A stretch of DNA of 64,000 bases. Source: Phylloscopus collybita. Its lineage: Eukaryota > Chordata > Aves > Passeriformes > Phylloscopidae. The DNA lies in assembly GCA_027886175.1 (NCBI GenBank), contig JAJNNQ010000075.1, positions 33,324,501-33,388,500 on the forward strand, in the 5' to 3' direction. A program made the position numbers and the translations under genes. How positions within the stretch are numbered: the first letter of the stretch is position 1; each line of letters begins with the position of its first letter. Below are positions 12,290-25,240 of this stretch, piece by piece. The notes beneath the pieces were generated by a model. The model had not been told where the DNA came from. It saw nothing but the letters and a program-made list of their open reading frames with translations, and searched no databases.

Positions 12290-13097
12290 GCCAAACCAAA
12301 ACAGGACTGGAAAGACTGGGAAGGACTCTGTTTTAAGCTGCAGATGAATGCTTCCTTGGCAGATGGATAGGTGTTAGAATTTGACACTACAGGAATGCAA
12401 GTAGAAATTGATTATACAGCGATTTCAGCTTGTATCACTTCACAAATTCACAATTATAAAAATGAGTTGTTGGTTAGGTTGTGCTGCTGTAGTATCAGTC
12501 TTAGTGAAGTTGGACTGTAAAAGTAATGCAAGGAATTGAAATGATTCTTAACAGCTGCTTTTTTAATGCATAAAAAATGTCAGTTCTCAGGGAACTTATT
12601 GTATATGATACATATCTAGTACATTATTTAAAGAGAAATACTATGAGGAAGGAAAGTCTTGGATTTTAACAAAGAAGGGACAGTTAAGAACAATCTACCT
12701 GTGGTTTTCTACAAATTGTGCTTTTTGTCATTTGTAATCCAATAGCATCTAGAAATCTCAGATCACTCAAGCTTCCCGTATTTCCCCTGTCATAACTTAA
12801 ATGCTTCCATCTTTTTAAGTGGGGCTTTAGGACTCATACAGTGCTAATCTCCCAAGAAAATGTTTAGGTGTTTAAGGTTAGTGATGGATGACTTTGGAGA
12901 AGAGGCAAAGAACTCACTTCTCCACGGTAACTGGTGAACACAGTAATACAATCTAAACATCTGAAATATCCTCATAAATGGCTCCATTGGAGAGTAAAAC
13001 ATGGAAAATTACTACAATGGCAGCATAAGCCTTTTACATTTAATAACTTGATCATTACTTCAAATAGCTACTCACAGGGGGTTCTTTTTTGGTTTTG

Positions 13098-13112
13098 TTT
13101 TTTTTTTTTTTT
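13098..13112. repeat. T15 homopolymer
   Basis: A run of 15 T is followed by CTGTAG. It imitates a splice acceptor on the plus strand, but no exon with coding character follows. Confidence 0.85.
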
Positions 13113-16100
13113 CTGTAGGTGTCAGCAACTTTGTTTTTGTGCCAATGTGCTTTTCTTTAGATTTAATAGAGTAAATGAGTTCATTTGAAATTGTCCCAGT
13201 GCATAAAAACTAACAATTTGAAAAGTACTTACACTGTTTAAAGTAAAAAATTCAATTATCAGAGACATATTTTCGAGAAATAACTGAATCTTAGGCTTTT
13301 ACTGCCTAAAGGTTTCTATTTCTCGTACTTTTCTTAAATTCAATATTCAACTCATGAAATGTGCAAACTTAAGGGGCTTAGAGACTGACATTTTGCCGTA
13401 TCCAAGGAATAGGGAGAAGTACAGTAGAAGACTCCACATGGAGTTTCATGAAAAAGCTGTTAATACAGACTGCCTCCATATACTTTTAGGAGGAAACATC
13501 TCTGTTTGAAGAAACTTTGCCAAACTCCTAAAATGTCTGGGGTTTAGTGCAAAAGGCCTTTAGTAAAGATATTTATTTGCAATGATGAAGTTGTATCACA
13601 ATGTCAGTGTCTTCTGGGATTCAGTCCCCCTTGATTTATGTTTCTTATTGTCACAAATTGCAGTCTGGCATTTTACACCAAGCTGTGATGTTCCTTTCTG
13701 ACATCTGCCTACCTTCTATTGTTAAGCAAAGTAAAGCAGAAACCTCACATAATCTGATACATATTTTATTTCCAATTATGAATAGGCACAACTGGAGCAT
13801 CTTTCTATAAGTGTAAGTTATCTAGGACCCACCTGTAAAGATTTACCTTTTCCTTCAAACTGTGATCATTTGGGAAAATTAAATTCTGGTCTCAATGACT
13901 TAATTTGTGCTGATTCAGAAAGGATTCCTGGCACAACTGGGCCAAAATCTTTGCCAATATTATTTTGTTATTATATTATTTTCAAGAAACAAGAATTAGC
14001 TCAACCTGTAATGTTTTATTACATTGTCCCAGTATATTTCTGTAGTGAAGGAATATCAATTTAATCATTGAATCCAATCTCACTGGTTTCTGTTTTAGTC
14101 TCTCATTTTTTTTTCAAGAATGAATTAATTTTCTTTTAGCAATTTCCTTTCATTTCAATTTTTAATGTCAATACTTGACTCAGAAACAAAACATTCTGGT
14201 TTTGTCAGGAAGAAGGTACACTTAACCGGAACAGAAACACAAAAATTACATGTTATAAACAGCAGCTAGACAACAACAACCAACACTCGTAATATCAAAA
14301 CAAGAATAATAATATTTTCCAGTTAAACTAGATGTAATTATTTCCTTCTGTCAGTGACTCTGGTCCGAGCAGTCATAAATCAATGATTAAGAAACATTTA
14401 ATTCTCAGTATTGGACTGTACACACTGGGATTTCCTCACAGTGGCTGTGTATCAAAGCCAGTCTTGAAGGTCTTAAGACACAACTTGATTGTCCATGCTG
14501 GTTCCTTGAAAAATGCAGGACACCCTCCAGAAATTGGTTCTTACCCCAGAGTCAAAGAAAACATCTGAATAAAAAAAATAGTGCATCAGGAACATTCCCA
14601 TTGGATAAACCATATTTCGTAACTTGATGAAAAGGGAAATTTTAGTGTTATCTTTAGTAGTAGGATTTTGATGTCACGAAATAATCTGAGATGTAGTGAA
14701 TTAATTAGAGCTAAGTATCTTCCTTCTACAGTAAATAGTACAGCACCTACTTTCAGATTTTGTGGTAAGTGGTCTACAGGAATTTTAAGGAGCAATAAGC
14801 TCACAAAAAGAACATGTTAGATGTTTTACTGGTATCTGTGGGACCTCAAAAATTATTGGACCTGCACAAAACTTTGTCATATAATAAATCAAAGTTTTAA
14901 GAATGTTGACCATGCTGTAATTGTAAACATGACAATTTTGCTAACACAAGACATTTAGATTATTTAGATTTTGTAAATCTAAGATTCATGTGTCTCTGAA
15001 CCAACGCCTCATGTTGGTTTGTTTTTTGCACTGTTTCAATTCAATAGGCTAGACTGCAAAATAAGATTATCTTTTAGAGTCTGATCCTAAGCCGGTGAAT
15101 TTAATGAATGAACTCCCTTCTGCTTAAGCTAGGTTTAGACTGGACTCACAAATCTAGTAATAAACAATACAAACAAAATCTTCATCTTGTCTAACGCTTG
15201 CTGCCTTCTTTTCTCAATGCAACTTATAACAAATTAAATCCCCATATCTCTTCTCACTCATTTTAATTTATGAGTTGAGATAATTAAAATTCCTGTGAAA
15301 AAAGGATATTTTACAATGTACAATTTCTAATGCTGCCAACTCAATTAAACTAATCTTAGGAGATACAAAAACATGAGTTTACTAGATCATGGTAGACTCA
15401 GTGGGGCCTGACCCTGGGAAGACATGAGTACATTAGAGGAAGTACACATGGGGTAAAAAGGGAAAACCTGGACTGTTGTGAGAAGAGGGTGGTGATGTGG
15501 GAGGCATAGACAGCTGAACAATTAGTGAGGTAAAGTCAGTGAAGAAGATTTGTGTCTGAAATATCCTTATACCCTCAGCCTCCCTTCTCTGTTATCTGGG
15601 TCTCTGCCACTGGGGGCTGTCAGAATTAACCTGAATTTCTGAATTTCCCTCCAGGACATCGTGAACCTCTAGTCCTGAAAACGGATTTGATTGAGACAGT
15701 AGCACAATTTTTCACCTTATATTCTGCGCAAACTTCTGCCTTCCAGAATTTTCCTTTCATTATATAAAGGTATTTTTTGAGTGTCTTGCTGAACTGGTGG
15801 ACACCCTTCATTGTATTACTTTGTTGACTGTAGATAAATTTATGTATGCTGTGCAAATGTGCCTTTTCCTGGCAAGCATAATTGTGGTGCCAACTTGCAC
15901 TGCCTCTGCATAGGTGCGAGCCTGAATCTGTAAGTCAGTACAACATGACTTCTCAAATGCCATCATAAAACATAAATAAGTGCAGTCAATGTGACTCATT
16001 AGCTCATCTTAAAAGAAAATATGTAAAAAAGGTTACCGCAACTGGGCATATGATCCTGAGAATAATGGACAAAAATCAAACACCTTTAGTTTTTCTGACT

Positions 16101-17792
16101 TCAAAGGAACATATTTGGAAAAGGAAGTAAACAAAGTTTCTCTTGGATACACTGAATTCTCATGTCAAGATACATTAAGAAAATGTGTGTTTATCTTGCG
16201 AGATCTTTGTATTCTGCTTGTATAGCAAAAAACATTTAGATCAAATAAGAAGCACTTCACCCATAGTTTAATCCCCACGTTGCATTCTCATGTTTGAAAA
16301 TTAGCCAGTGTGAAGGGCAATTTGTGTAGTCCAGTAGGAATAAAAGAAGACAGACAGCCATAATACCAGAAGGTCTATTTAATCTCTATTCATTGTGGCA
16401 AGGATCAATCAGATGCAGATGGAATAGACCCTTGAAGTTTGTGCCAAGTTGTTGAACAAGGCAGTCAGTAGGTTTGTTAATGTGGTTAGCAATCTCCTCT
16501 ATGGAAAAAAAATTGTGAAATTAAAATAAAATAAAACCTTTTACATCCTCTGATCCTCTAGAGTGATGTCCATTACAAGCATTAAAAGTCACCCATTTTT
16601 TTAACACCTGCCTGAGTAATACCAACAAAGATGTCATCTCATGTGAAGACTTTCATATGATATTTGAATTCAATACTGTCATTTAAGAGTTTCTGCTGGA
16701 GTAGAACAGTCAACATATACTAACATAAAGATAAATATAAACAAATTAAGAAAAGCAGGGATGATGAAATACCTACCAGTTAGACATGAGGTCTCCGTGA
16801 AAGAAAGAATAGATACTATGCCCAAAGAAGACTGCATTGTGGTTTTCTGCTACACATGGTGTGTGTATCCTTTATAACTCTCCCATGCCTGCATGAAATT
16901 TGGTCAGACACAGTTCCTTCACTATTAAACTATTACAAAATGCCTTACAAAAAGGCCAGAAAGAATGAACTGTGGTTCCTGTAACAACTGAGAGTAACAG
17001 AGCAACTGTTATATGACCTCATTAGCAGGTTATGCACAACCTTAGCCATTACAACATGTTTCAGTAAGAGAGGGAATGTTGGGAGAGCCACTGGACTTCT
17101 TCCATAAACTTTTAGCAAATGTACAGTACAAATTCCCAGTTTATTCCCTGCTGGACAGCCAGCAAGGATAAGCATAAGAGGTTATAACTTCAATCCTTAT
17201 GCCAATGACTGTTCCCCTAATACAGACCACTACTCTGTGGGAGTATGCACAGGAAAAATCTTCACTTACAAAAGCTATAGGAAGTTTTTATTCAATTTTT
17301 TAAAAATTGTTTTAAACTGCAAACAATGGCAAGCAGCTGGTTTGCATTTTTATTTTTTTTATTTTTATCACATTATCTGACAAAAATGTTGATGACATCA
17401 AGTTTTGGGACAGTCTACTGTGAGTTATTCTCAGTCTGGATTTAAGGACTAAAGTCCCAAATGCTAGCAGTATCATTAATAAATTACCACATTATTAAAA
17501 AAACTCCCTATCTCTGCCCTGCTAGCTGGATCTGTGTCCGGCTGGTTGGATGAACCATTAGCTAAGCTACTTACCAGGGAGGCAAATCCGTCACACAGCC
17601 CTAAATTACAGACATCAGTTTGTCAGATGAGAGACAATCAGCTACAATTTGGAAAGCACTACAGTGGCATTTAAGACTGAACACAGACCAGGCTCAACGG
17701 GATTAAAAATGATGACAGGATAGCCCATTGGTACTGCATGACAAGAAGCTGGTAGTGATGCCTTAAGTTTAGCTTTCATGTTTTTCAGAATC

Positions 17793-18212
17793 TGTGCTGC
17801 CTAGGGGTGTAGTTCTGAGCTTCATATTAAGTGTTAGTAAGCTCTCTTCACAGAGTAGGCAGAAAAAACAAATCCTTTTCCTGCTGAAGACCAAGGACAA
17901 AGAACACAACTTTCAGGCCCAAAAGCATAAACAGGGGTGGACTGAAGAGAGAAACAAGAAGGATGGGACTTCATAACCTGAAGCTGCAATTGGACAATTA
18001 AACCCCAATATGCAAATAGACCAAAACTTATAAAAGTGTGAGACCTCATGACTGGTCATCCATCTTGTGACCATTCTAAGTCCATCTTGGGTGTAGCCCT
18101 GGTCAGGCTCTTGTGCTGCCCAAGGTGTACCCTTAAGGGCCTTTCAATAAATATCTACTTTATTCTCTAGCTCTGTGTAGTGTCTGTTGCAGGTCAACCT
18201 TCCCAGGCTTCA
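17793..18212 (+). mobile_element. Solo LTR of an avian endogenous retrovirus, plus orientation
   Basis: The core is diagnostic. A perfect octamer ATGCAAAT lies at 18010-18017, a TATA box (TATAAAA) at 18029-18035, then R-region sequence (CCATCTTGTGACCATTC, TCCATCTTGGGTGTAGCCC), a poly(A) signal AATAAA at 18146-18151, and a U5-like tail ending near GGCTTCA. Spacing of TATA to poly(A) signal is about 115 bp, normal for a gammaretrovirus-like LTR. There are no internal retroviral genes beside it, so it is a solo LTR. The start (TGTGCTGCC) and end are estimates from the TG...CA rule; no target-site duplication is obvious. It could still act as an alternative promoter because all core promoter motifs are intact. 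Confidence 0.75.
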
Positions 18213-18214
18213 GT

Positions 18215-20850
18215 AGCATTGTTAGTTCTGGTCTCGTTGACAGAGAGCCCACTTCCTCCAGACAGTCACCACCTGCCCACTTTGAGCATGCAATGAGTTC
18301 CTCTAAGATCAACAGCTCTAAAGCCTGATGGAGGAAGGGAAGATGTGACATACTCCAGCTAAATAAGAGGAAAATGACAATGACTGAGCAGAAGCAGGTT
18401 TGGGGACAAGGTCATTGCTTTTATCTAAAGTCAAGTAGCAGTTTCTTTCATGAGTTGGGGAAGGATCAGTGTGCGTGTCATAAGTTACTTGTTCATTAGG
18501 AGCCATTTACTGTAATTACAGAAAACAAGGGCAACCAAAGGTGTATGAGAAAGATATCAGCGTGAGAGAGTTAATAAGCTTTGCACAATGGATCTCCTTT
18601 CTTCCAGATGTAGCAACAAATCAGCAGCCTGTTGCAGCTTCTGTGGGGGCAGTTTGGGAGCTGTCTTGTTAAACTGTCCCTTCTTCCCACATTAACCATA
18701 TCATATTGTCCTTTCTCAACCCTTCCATTAGTTTCTAGTTCTATGCCATAAAAAAATAGTTTCAGTCTTCACATTTTAAGGAGATGTAGGAACATGTTGT
18801 TTATTCTACTGGTGAAAAGAATTTCTCTGGATTTACTATACTCCTGGGGCAATGCTATTGATGGGTATTTGCTGAGGACTGCTACTTTATGATTATAGCT
18901 GTTTTAAAAGTTGTCAAGGACGACCAAAGTTTGGAAAGAAGAACAGTGTGAAAAGATTTTAATAATTAAACAGAAAGCTCTTTTTTTTTCTTGGAAGTAT
19001 TTCACTTCTCCCTTTGAATACAACTGGCCATGGATTTATGTTAGCTCTGTGAATTCCCTATGAATATGGTCCTCCAGACTTTATATTGATCTGAAATTGG
19101 GCAACTCATTGAATTAATGCTTAATTTTTCTTTTTAATTTCATTTATAGACATAATTCTTAAACGCAGAAAATACGTACACTTATCTTAAAATTGTTTTA
19201 TTTGATTAGTGAGCTGGAATACATCTCCAAAAATATTGTTTTTTAAATAAGCTAAGAAAAGAAAAACTACAGAGTGGTAGAATATAACCAAATTATCCAG
19301 AGTTTTAAAAATTCTCCTCTATGATTAGAGGAAATAACTCTGCCCATTTAGCTCTTCCCTGAGAAGAAATTTGAGTAAATAAATGGCCTTTGTAATATGA
19401 CCAAAAGTCAACAACACTCAAGCTCTCTCCCAAACCCACCAGTGTTTGTGCCTAGGAGGGCATCGTTAGGGCAATTACTTGATTAAACAGCCAGTCCATT
19501 TTGTTTATTTGTTACACTCCTCAAAGAAGAGCAGTTCACTCTCCCAGGAGAATTTGTGTATCCAGTAAATAGAAGCAGGTTAATTACATGCCTTAAAATC
19601 ACAGGGCAGAAAATGCTATCCCTTTGTCTTCTGCTAATCCACAAGCAGGAGCACAGCTGGAGAAAGACAAGACATGTCTTGCCTGCCTGGTTGTAGGCCT
19701 TGCATGTCTCTGAAGGTGCACAGCTCTATTGAGGATGCAGCTCTCTTTTCACAGAGTTGTAGACAGATTTGCACTACATGGATATTATAAGATAGGTACA
19801 GCATTTATTTATGCCTGTTAAACATTATTACTGCTTATTGCTTTTGAGAGATGGCATTAAGATCACTGTATCTCAAAACATCTGCCACTCTTACTGGTAT
19901 TTGCACACCTTTTCTTTCTCCTGTTCTCAGATCAGTCTGTCTTTAAGGAAGATATTCTTTCATTTCAGATTATTTTATCCATATATTTTCAATTTTAAAA
20001 TTCTCTCATAATTTAAACCAAATCTCTGGCAATCAACATCTGACACAAATACTTTCACTAGGGGGTTTGGAGTTTTTTTCAAGATCATGTTCCCAGTCTT
20101 TGGCTTTGTCAATATCAGTCTTAAAGTGGAGCCTTGAAGCCAGAAATGTGGCATATTTCCAACTCTGCTTACCTCCACTATATACAGAAAACTCCCAGGC
20201 AGCAGTTACAGTGATTGCAGAAATACTCGCAGGCAGCCTGCAGATACAGAATGGAGGTGTTCCTGAGAGCATCCAAAGTGCCTAACACTGAGCTAGCAGC
20301 ATGTCAACAGTACATTCTAACTGTGCCTAACAGGTGGTGTCTCACCCTGTCAGGGCAGCCTCTTACACATGACTGAAATGAGGGTAGGGGCCTCTTCTTG
20401 GTCTGATTTCAACCATAGCCATACTACAGCTACCATTTTATACATATATATATACTGCTTAAAGTCCTAGAAAAAGTGAAGTTTTTGTTACTTCATTTTC
20501 CCTAGACCTTACATTAAAGTAATCAGTATCAAAACTATTAATAGACAGTGGGATTGAAATATTAGTATTTACCCAAAATTGCGTATCACAAAGTTTAAAG
20601 GGGTGTGATTAGTATAAATCCATAAATGAAATATTTGGAAGAAAAGCAGACTTTTAAAACAATTTTATATGTGGCTGCGATGTATTTCTGTTTCACTGTT
20701 CAAAGTTATGTTTTCAGAGATACAGAAAAGGAAATGCATAATTCCTTTCTCTAGTACAGATACAAGAACCTCCTCTCCAAGTAAGACTAGAGTCCATCTA
20801 GGAGATTCACTGCTTATCTGTTAATTAGAGATGTGTGCAATGCTGGAGTG
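18215..20850. other. AT-rich non-coding stretch
   Basis: No confident gene is seen. The block contains one exon-like segment on the minus strand (20173-20237, listed separately) and a TA-rich run near 20441-20456. A segment around 19441-19540 is less AT-rich and keeps a CpG, and could be conserved non-coding sequence; no proof is available here. Confidence 0.5.
20173..20237 (-). other. Exon-like segment (65 nt), minus strand
   Basis: On the minus strand a good acceptor (CATTCTGTATCTGCAG|GC) and a strong donor (GGAG|GTAAGC) flank 65 nt. One frame is open through it and reads LPASISAITVTAAWEFSVYSG with single split-codon bases at both ends. Its leftover base would join in frame with the acceptor phase of the exon at 5656-6209. 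The match could be chance (one in three), and strong decoy splice sites are expected in 64 kb of both strands. No protein family is recognised. Confidence 0.2.
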
Positions 20851-21330
20851 ATTCATAGAATAACAGCATGGTTTGGATCAGAAGGGGCTTTAAAGATCAT
20901 TTATTTCCAATCCCCCCTGCCCAGGTCATGGATGTCTTCCACTACAGCAGGTTGCTCAGAGCCCTGCTCAGTCTGGCCTTGAACATTTCCTTGAATATCC
21001 ACATCTTCTCTGGGCAACCTGTGCATCAGTACCCTCACAGAGAGAAATTTCTTCCCAAAATTGAACCCAAACCTACCCTTTTTCAGTTTAAAGCCATCAA
21101 CCTTTGTCATATCACTTACATTCCCTTGTAGAATGTCCCTCTCCAGCCTCTGTTGTAGCCCCTTTAGGTACTGAAAGGTGGTGTAAAATCTCCTCAAACC
21201 TTTGTCTTCTCCAGGCTGAGCAACCTCAGCTCCCTCAGCCCACCTTCATAGGAGAGATTCTCCAGCCCTGTGGGCATCTTCATGGTCCTTCTCTGGACTT
21301 GCTCCAACAGGTCCACGTACAGGACGTGCT
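20851..21330 (-). mobile_element. CR1 LINE 3' fragment, minus orientation
   Basis: The left end carries the inverted CR1 tail (TTCATAGAATAACAGCATGG). It is followed by the standard inverted CR1 3' segment: TTGCTCAGAGCCCTGCTCAG, then CTGGCCTTGAACATTTCC, CTTCTCTGGGCAACCTGTGC, CAGAGAGAAATTTCTTCCC, and on to GACTTGCTCCAACAGGTCCA. On the minus strand a decayed ORF2 C-terminus can be read (for example KLKKGRFGFNF, KKFLSVRVL, RLPREDVD). It is 5'-truncated like most CR1 copies and is not functional. The right end abuts an oppositely oriented CR1. Confidence 0.9.
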
Positions 21331-21363
21331 ATATTTATTGATGGGCCAAGGCTCATCAGTTTT

Positions 21364-22150
21364 ATGAGGTTCAGTAAGGTGAAGTGCTGAATCCTGGACT
21401 TGGGTCACAACCACACCATGCCCTGCTACAGATTTGGGGCAGAGTGGCTGGAAAGTGGAAAGTGGTCGCCCATTGGGAAAAGATTTGGGGTGCTGGTTGA
21501 CAGCAGCTGAACATGAGCCAGTGAGTGCTCAGGTGGCCAAGAAGACCAGTGGCATCCTGGCTTGTCTCAGCAATACAAAATCAGTGATACCTGTGGCCAG
21601 CAGGACCAGGGCAGTGATTGTCCCCCTGTACTCGGCTGAGGCCAAGGGAGGCCCGAGTGCTGTGTTCAGTTTTGGGCCCTCACTGCAAGGACATTGAGGG
21701 GCTGGAGCGTGTCCAGAGAAGGGCAACAGAGCTGGGGGAGGGTCTGGAGCACAAGTCTCATAAGGAGCGTCTGGGCGAGCTGGAGTTGTTCAGCCTGGAG
21801 AAAAGGCCTCAGGAGAGACCTTATCACTCTCTACAACCACCAGAAAGCAGGCTGTAGGCAAGGTGGGGTTTGGTCTCCTCTCCTCAAGGTAACAAGAAGT
21901 AGGACAAGAGGAAAAGGCCTCAAATTACACCAGAGGAAGTTTAGACAGGATATTAGGAAAAATTTCTTTTCAGAAAGGGTTTTCAATCATTGGAACAGGC
22001 TGCCCAGGGAAGTGGGTGAGTCACCATCCCTGGAGGAACTTAGATGTGGAACTCAGGGATATGGTTTAGTGGCGGATTTGTCAGTGCTACAGCAACTGTT
22101 ACACTTGATATTAAAGGTCTTTTCCAATCTAAATAATCCTATGATTCTAA
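21364..22150 (+). mobile_element. CR1 LINE 3' fragment, plus orientation
   Basis: The plus strand carries a CR1 ORF2 end and 3' UTR: ATGAGGTTCAGTAAGG, CTTGGGTCACAACCACACC, GCTGAACATGAGCCAGTGAG, GGAGCGTGTCCAGAGAAGGG, TTCAGCCTGGAGAAAAGGCC, GGCTGCCCAGGGAAGTGGG, and the tail GGTCTTTTCCAATCTAAATA then CCTATGATTCTA at 22139-22150. Readable pieces include [27 protein letters not shown] and NHWNRLPREV in different frames, so frameshifts have broken ORF2. It is about 790 bp, 5'-truncated, and sits head-to-head with the minus CR1 to its left. Confidence 0.92.
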
Positions 22151-25100
22151 AACCTGTTCACCTGCCTCTCCTTTTCTGTCCTTTTCGATAGAACATTGTT
22201 ACTCTTTGAATAATGCTGGTTTGTGTTTTAGCGTATCTATCAAACAGATCTCTTGGACGAAGCAGCTGCTTTTATTTAGTCTAAAGACTTGATTTTGTGA
22301 CCTTCTGTTTCCCATACAGAAGCAGTTGGCCCTGAAGATGTTTTGGAGTTGAGTCTTGGGCTGTTCAGCCTCCCTGGAGGTCATGTTTCTGAAGCATTCT
22401 CTATGTTTAGCAGTAAAAACGAAACTCTACTTCACTGTGCCTTCAATGCTTTTAGTGCTACAACACAGCGTAAAATAAGTGTTGGTAAATCTCACTGCTC
22501 CTCTAAAATCTCTGGTGTTTAGGAGAGTTCTATACTCTGCTGGCTAGCAAACCAGACATTTAGCATTTCTTTCTCTTTCTACAACTGTGATATCTGAGAC
22601 TGTGTGTTTACTGTTGAAATTCTGACTTCTCTCAGCTGGACAGTGCTAAAAGGCACCTTAAAAGGATGAGATCAAGGTCACAGAAAAGGAGTTAACTCAT
22701 GGGCTCAGTTTCTGCAGCATTCCCTGTTGCTGTTGGGCTCTGTGCTGCAGGTCATGTTTGCATTGCAGCATTACAAGCATTCCTTGACTGCCTTTTTTTC
22801 TTCCCATTCAGTACACCAATATTAATGACCATCCTGTTATCCCTTGACATCTTCATGGAAATATTTCTTGTCTTTCTTGTGGACAATAAAGTCTTTAAAC
22901 ACAGAAAAACTCCTCCATCTGTGAATGGTCTTTGACATTTGCAAACACGGCAGTAAGTAATGTTAAGTACTTTTCAATCTCCATGTTTTCCTTATTACTC
23001 CAGAGCACATCTCTCTCTGGTTTTACTTCATTTTAAACTGAAGAAACCTTCTTTTAATGTTGTGATAGCCATGGGGTACTCTAGGAGACATGTACTGCAG
23101 TTATGATATACACACATAAAATAAACAGGCTCCAGAAGGCAAGAGAAATCATGCAAAGATGACATTTCCATAACTGTGAGAATGGCCCTCTAGCTGTGAC
23201 AAAGCTGTGCATTTAGGATTTTCAAAATAGAAAAATAAAGGTCATATGATCCAAAATCTTTTGTAAAATCACTTTTTTTTTTTCAGATTAAACAAATAGA
23301 TACTAGAAGTGTGACAATCCTTGGTACTAACAAATAAAAGGAGAGAAAAGAACCTCACACGGAAGTTATGTATGTTGTCTTTCTCATGTTTTTGTAGATT
23401 TTTTATATAGTTGGAAACTGTCAAATGAGAAAACAGTCTCTTACCCCTACACCCCTACAAATATTACTATATATAATTATGAAATTGTGTGAAACTCTGC
23501 CATGTGAAAGCTGTCTGGGTTGTACTTTTTTTCCTGTAACTCTTGCAGAAAGCATTTTTCAGGCAAAACTATTTGCTTTTATAGAATTAGATAAACAGGT
23601 AGACAACAAGTACATGTACACTCAGTACTCATCATTAATAAATATAGGTATGGATGTTAATTGTGCTTCCAAAGTGAGAAAAACTCATCTCAAATAGCAC
23701 TAAAAAATTCTTTCTTAAAGATTCCTGATACTTTAAAAGCCTGACTGTTGACTGTCTTCTAAATCTCTTCTTTGAAAAAAATACTTCTAGGAATAAGGCA
23801 AGGGCCGTAAAACTGACTGAAATTAAAGTTTTGGCAACAGTTTCTACTAAGCCTTTAGTAGTCTGTGGAAAACTTCACAAATATGAAATTAATTTTATCC
23901 AAACATTTTTTAGGAAAACTTTATACGTGTTCTGGATTTTCTTTACCCTCATCACTGATTTCTAAGGAATATGTGAGCAAAATTAAACAGATCTGTTTCT
24001 TCTCTTGCTTTAGCTATTTCCTGGTGCTGCATTGGCTCTGTTTCATGATGAGCTGTTGATATTGCAAAATCTGGCTTGTGGTGCACAAAATAATTCAGTT
24101 AAAGAAGTTAAATGATTCAAATATCCCAATACTCAGCAAAGTTGGGGAAACTAAGAGACCTGTTTAAAATAACTTGCTGAAGTTTCAGAAAGTTGGTACT
24201 TGCTAGAGTTCCCTGAACTTATTTTTCTGAGTTATTGAGAAGAATTGGTAATACTTCAGCTTTAAGAAAACAGTATTTTTTTCCTTCAGTCTTTAGAAGT
24301 CTTTCAGCTTTTGATGTAGTATATAAAATGCAAGTATTTTAAGTGTTTGCTTTTCTTAATTATCTTTTGCTAGGAATGTGCTCTCAATAGGAATGGGAGG
24401 GTGCTTTTCACATCATCAGGAGTTGTAATACATCAAGAAAGATGGCCCTGGAAAAACAAGGTGTTCTCCTTGGAGGTTCTATCTGGTAGCATTATAAAAT
24501 CCCAAGTCTTAGAATTCATTCTAATGTAGGCAAAATTAAAACCAAATCCATGTGAGTATCTCTAGATGTTTTAATGAAAATGTCATGATAATGGACAGAA
24601 TTGCCATTTAGGATCTTTGCTGTGTTAGGAAAAGGAGAATATGGCTCTCTCATGTTTCATACCTTCCATAAGGATAGACAGGTTGCCAGTGAAAGTCAGG
24701 AAAGAAAATTACTAGCTTCACCTAAACAAATGAAATAAAATCCTTCTATTTGAAAAAGGTAAATGAATTCTGATTTAGAGATGGCACTAGGTCACAGTGA
24801 AAAGCAAAAAACATCAACAGTAATGCTGCTTCTTGGCTACAGAGCATCAACTAACCTGAGTTACCTATTTTCCCCTTGAAGGGAAATTGCTTCATTGGCT
24901 AGTTAGGAATGTAATTATTGTTATACTGTGATATACTCATTATTTAGTTATAGTATGTGTATCATTAATGGTTCATTTCTAGGAATTGAAACATGCAATT
25001 CCTTATTTTTGCTTTTCAAAATGGTTTTGGAAAAAGTAAATGGAATGGTTCTGTATAAGTAAAATATTGCAGTGTTTTGGATTTATTTGAGTTAGAGTAT

Positions 25101-25189
25101 CTAAGTGGCACTGTGTAAATCTATTTTTTGTGGCTTAGGGAGAGAAAATGTAAGAGTTAAATCTTGGTAAAATTAGCTGACAGTTGGAC

Positions 25190-25240
25190 TCAATGGTCCT
25201 TTTGACTTCCTTCCTGCTCAGCATATTCTATGATTCTATT
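25190..25240 (+). mobile_element. Short CR1 3' tail fragment
   Basis: CAGTTGGACTCAATGGTCC followed by CCTTCCTGCTCAGCATATTC and TATGATTCTATT matches the terminal 50-60 bp of avian CR1 elements, including the 8-bp-type tail. Only the extreme 3' end is kept, as expected from severe 5' truncation. Confidence 0.75.

Larger units (their letters stand above)
10640..17785. other. AT-rich non-coding stretch
   Basis: No gene is seen in this long block. Contents are a C/A low-complexity tract (11681-11747), an A16 run (12274-12289), a T15 run ending TTCTGTAG (13098-13112), and a donor-like ACTTAC at 17567-17572 on the minus strand next to GCCTCCCTG. The open frames are up to about 90 codons and two of them come from the C/A tract. 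Confidence 0.6.

Noticed and set aside
13098..13188. T15 plus CTGTAG resembling a splice acceptor
   Set aside because: It is a homopolymer artefact; the downstream sequence is AT-rich without a donor or coding character.
17567..17605. Minus donor CCCTG|GTAAGT with a 26-nt upstream piece after AATTTAG
   Set aside because: The implied exon is too short and the acceptor weak. Longer versions contain stops in all frames.
21694..22191. 165-codon plus frame
   Set aside because: It lies in the plus CR1 and reads a mixture of out-of-frame and in-frame ORF2 sequence; it is a repeat shadow, not a gene.
22699..22935. 78-codon plus frame with a hydrophobic stretch and a nearby GCA|GTAAGT donor
   Set aside because: The frame stops before the donor and its length is unremarkable. 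A hydrophobic run is expected in T-rich DNA.
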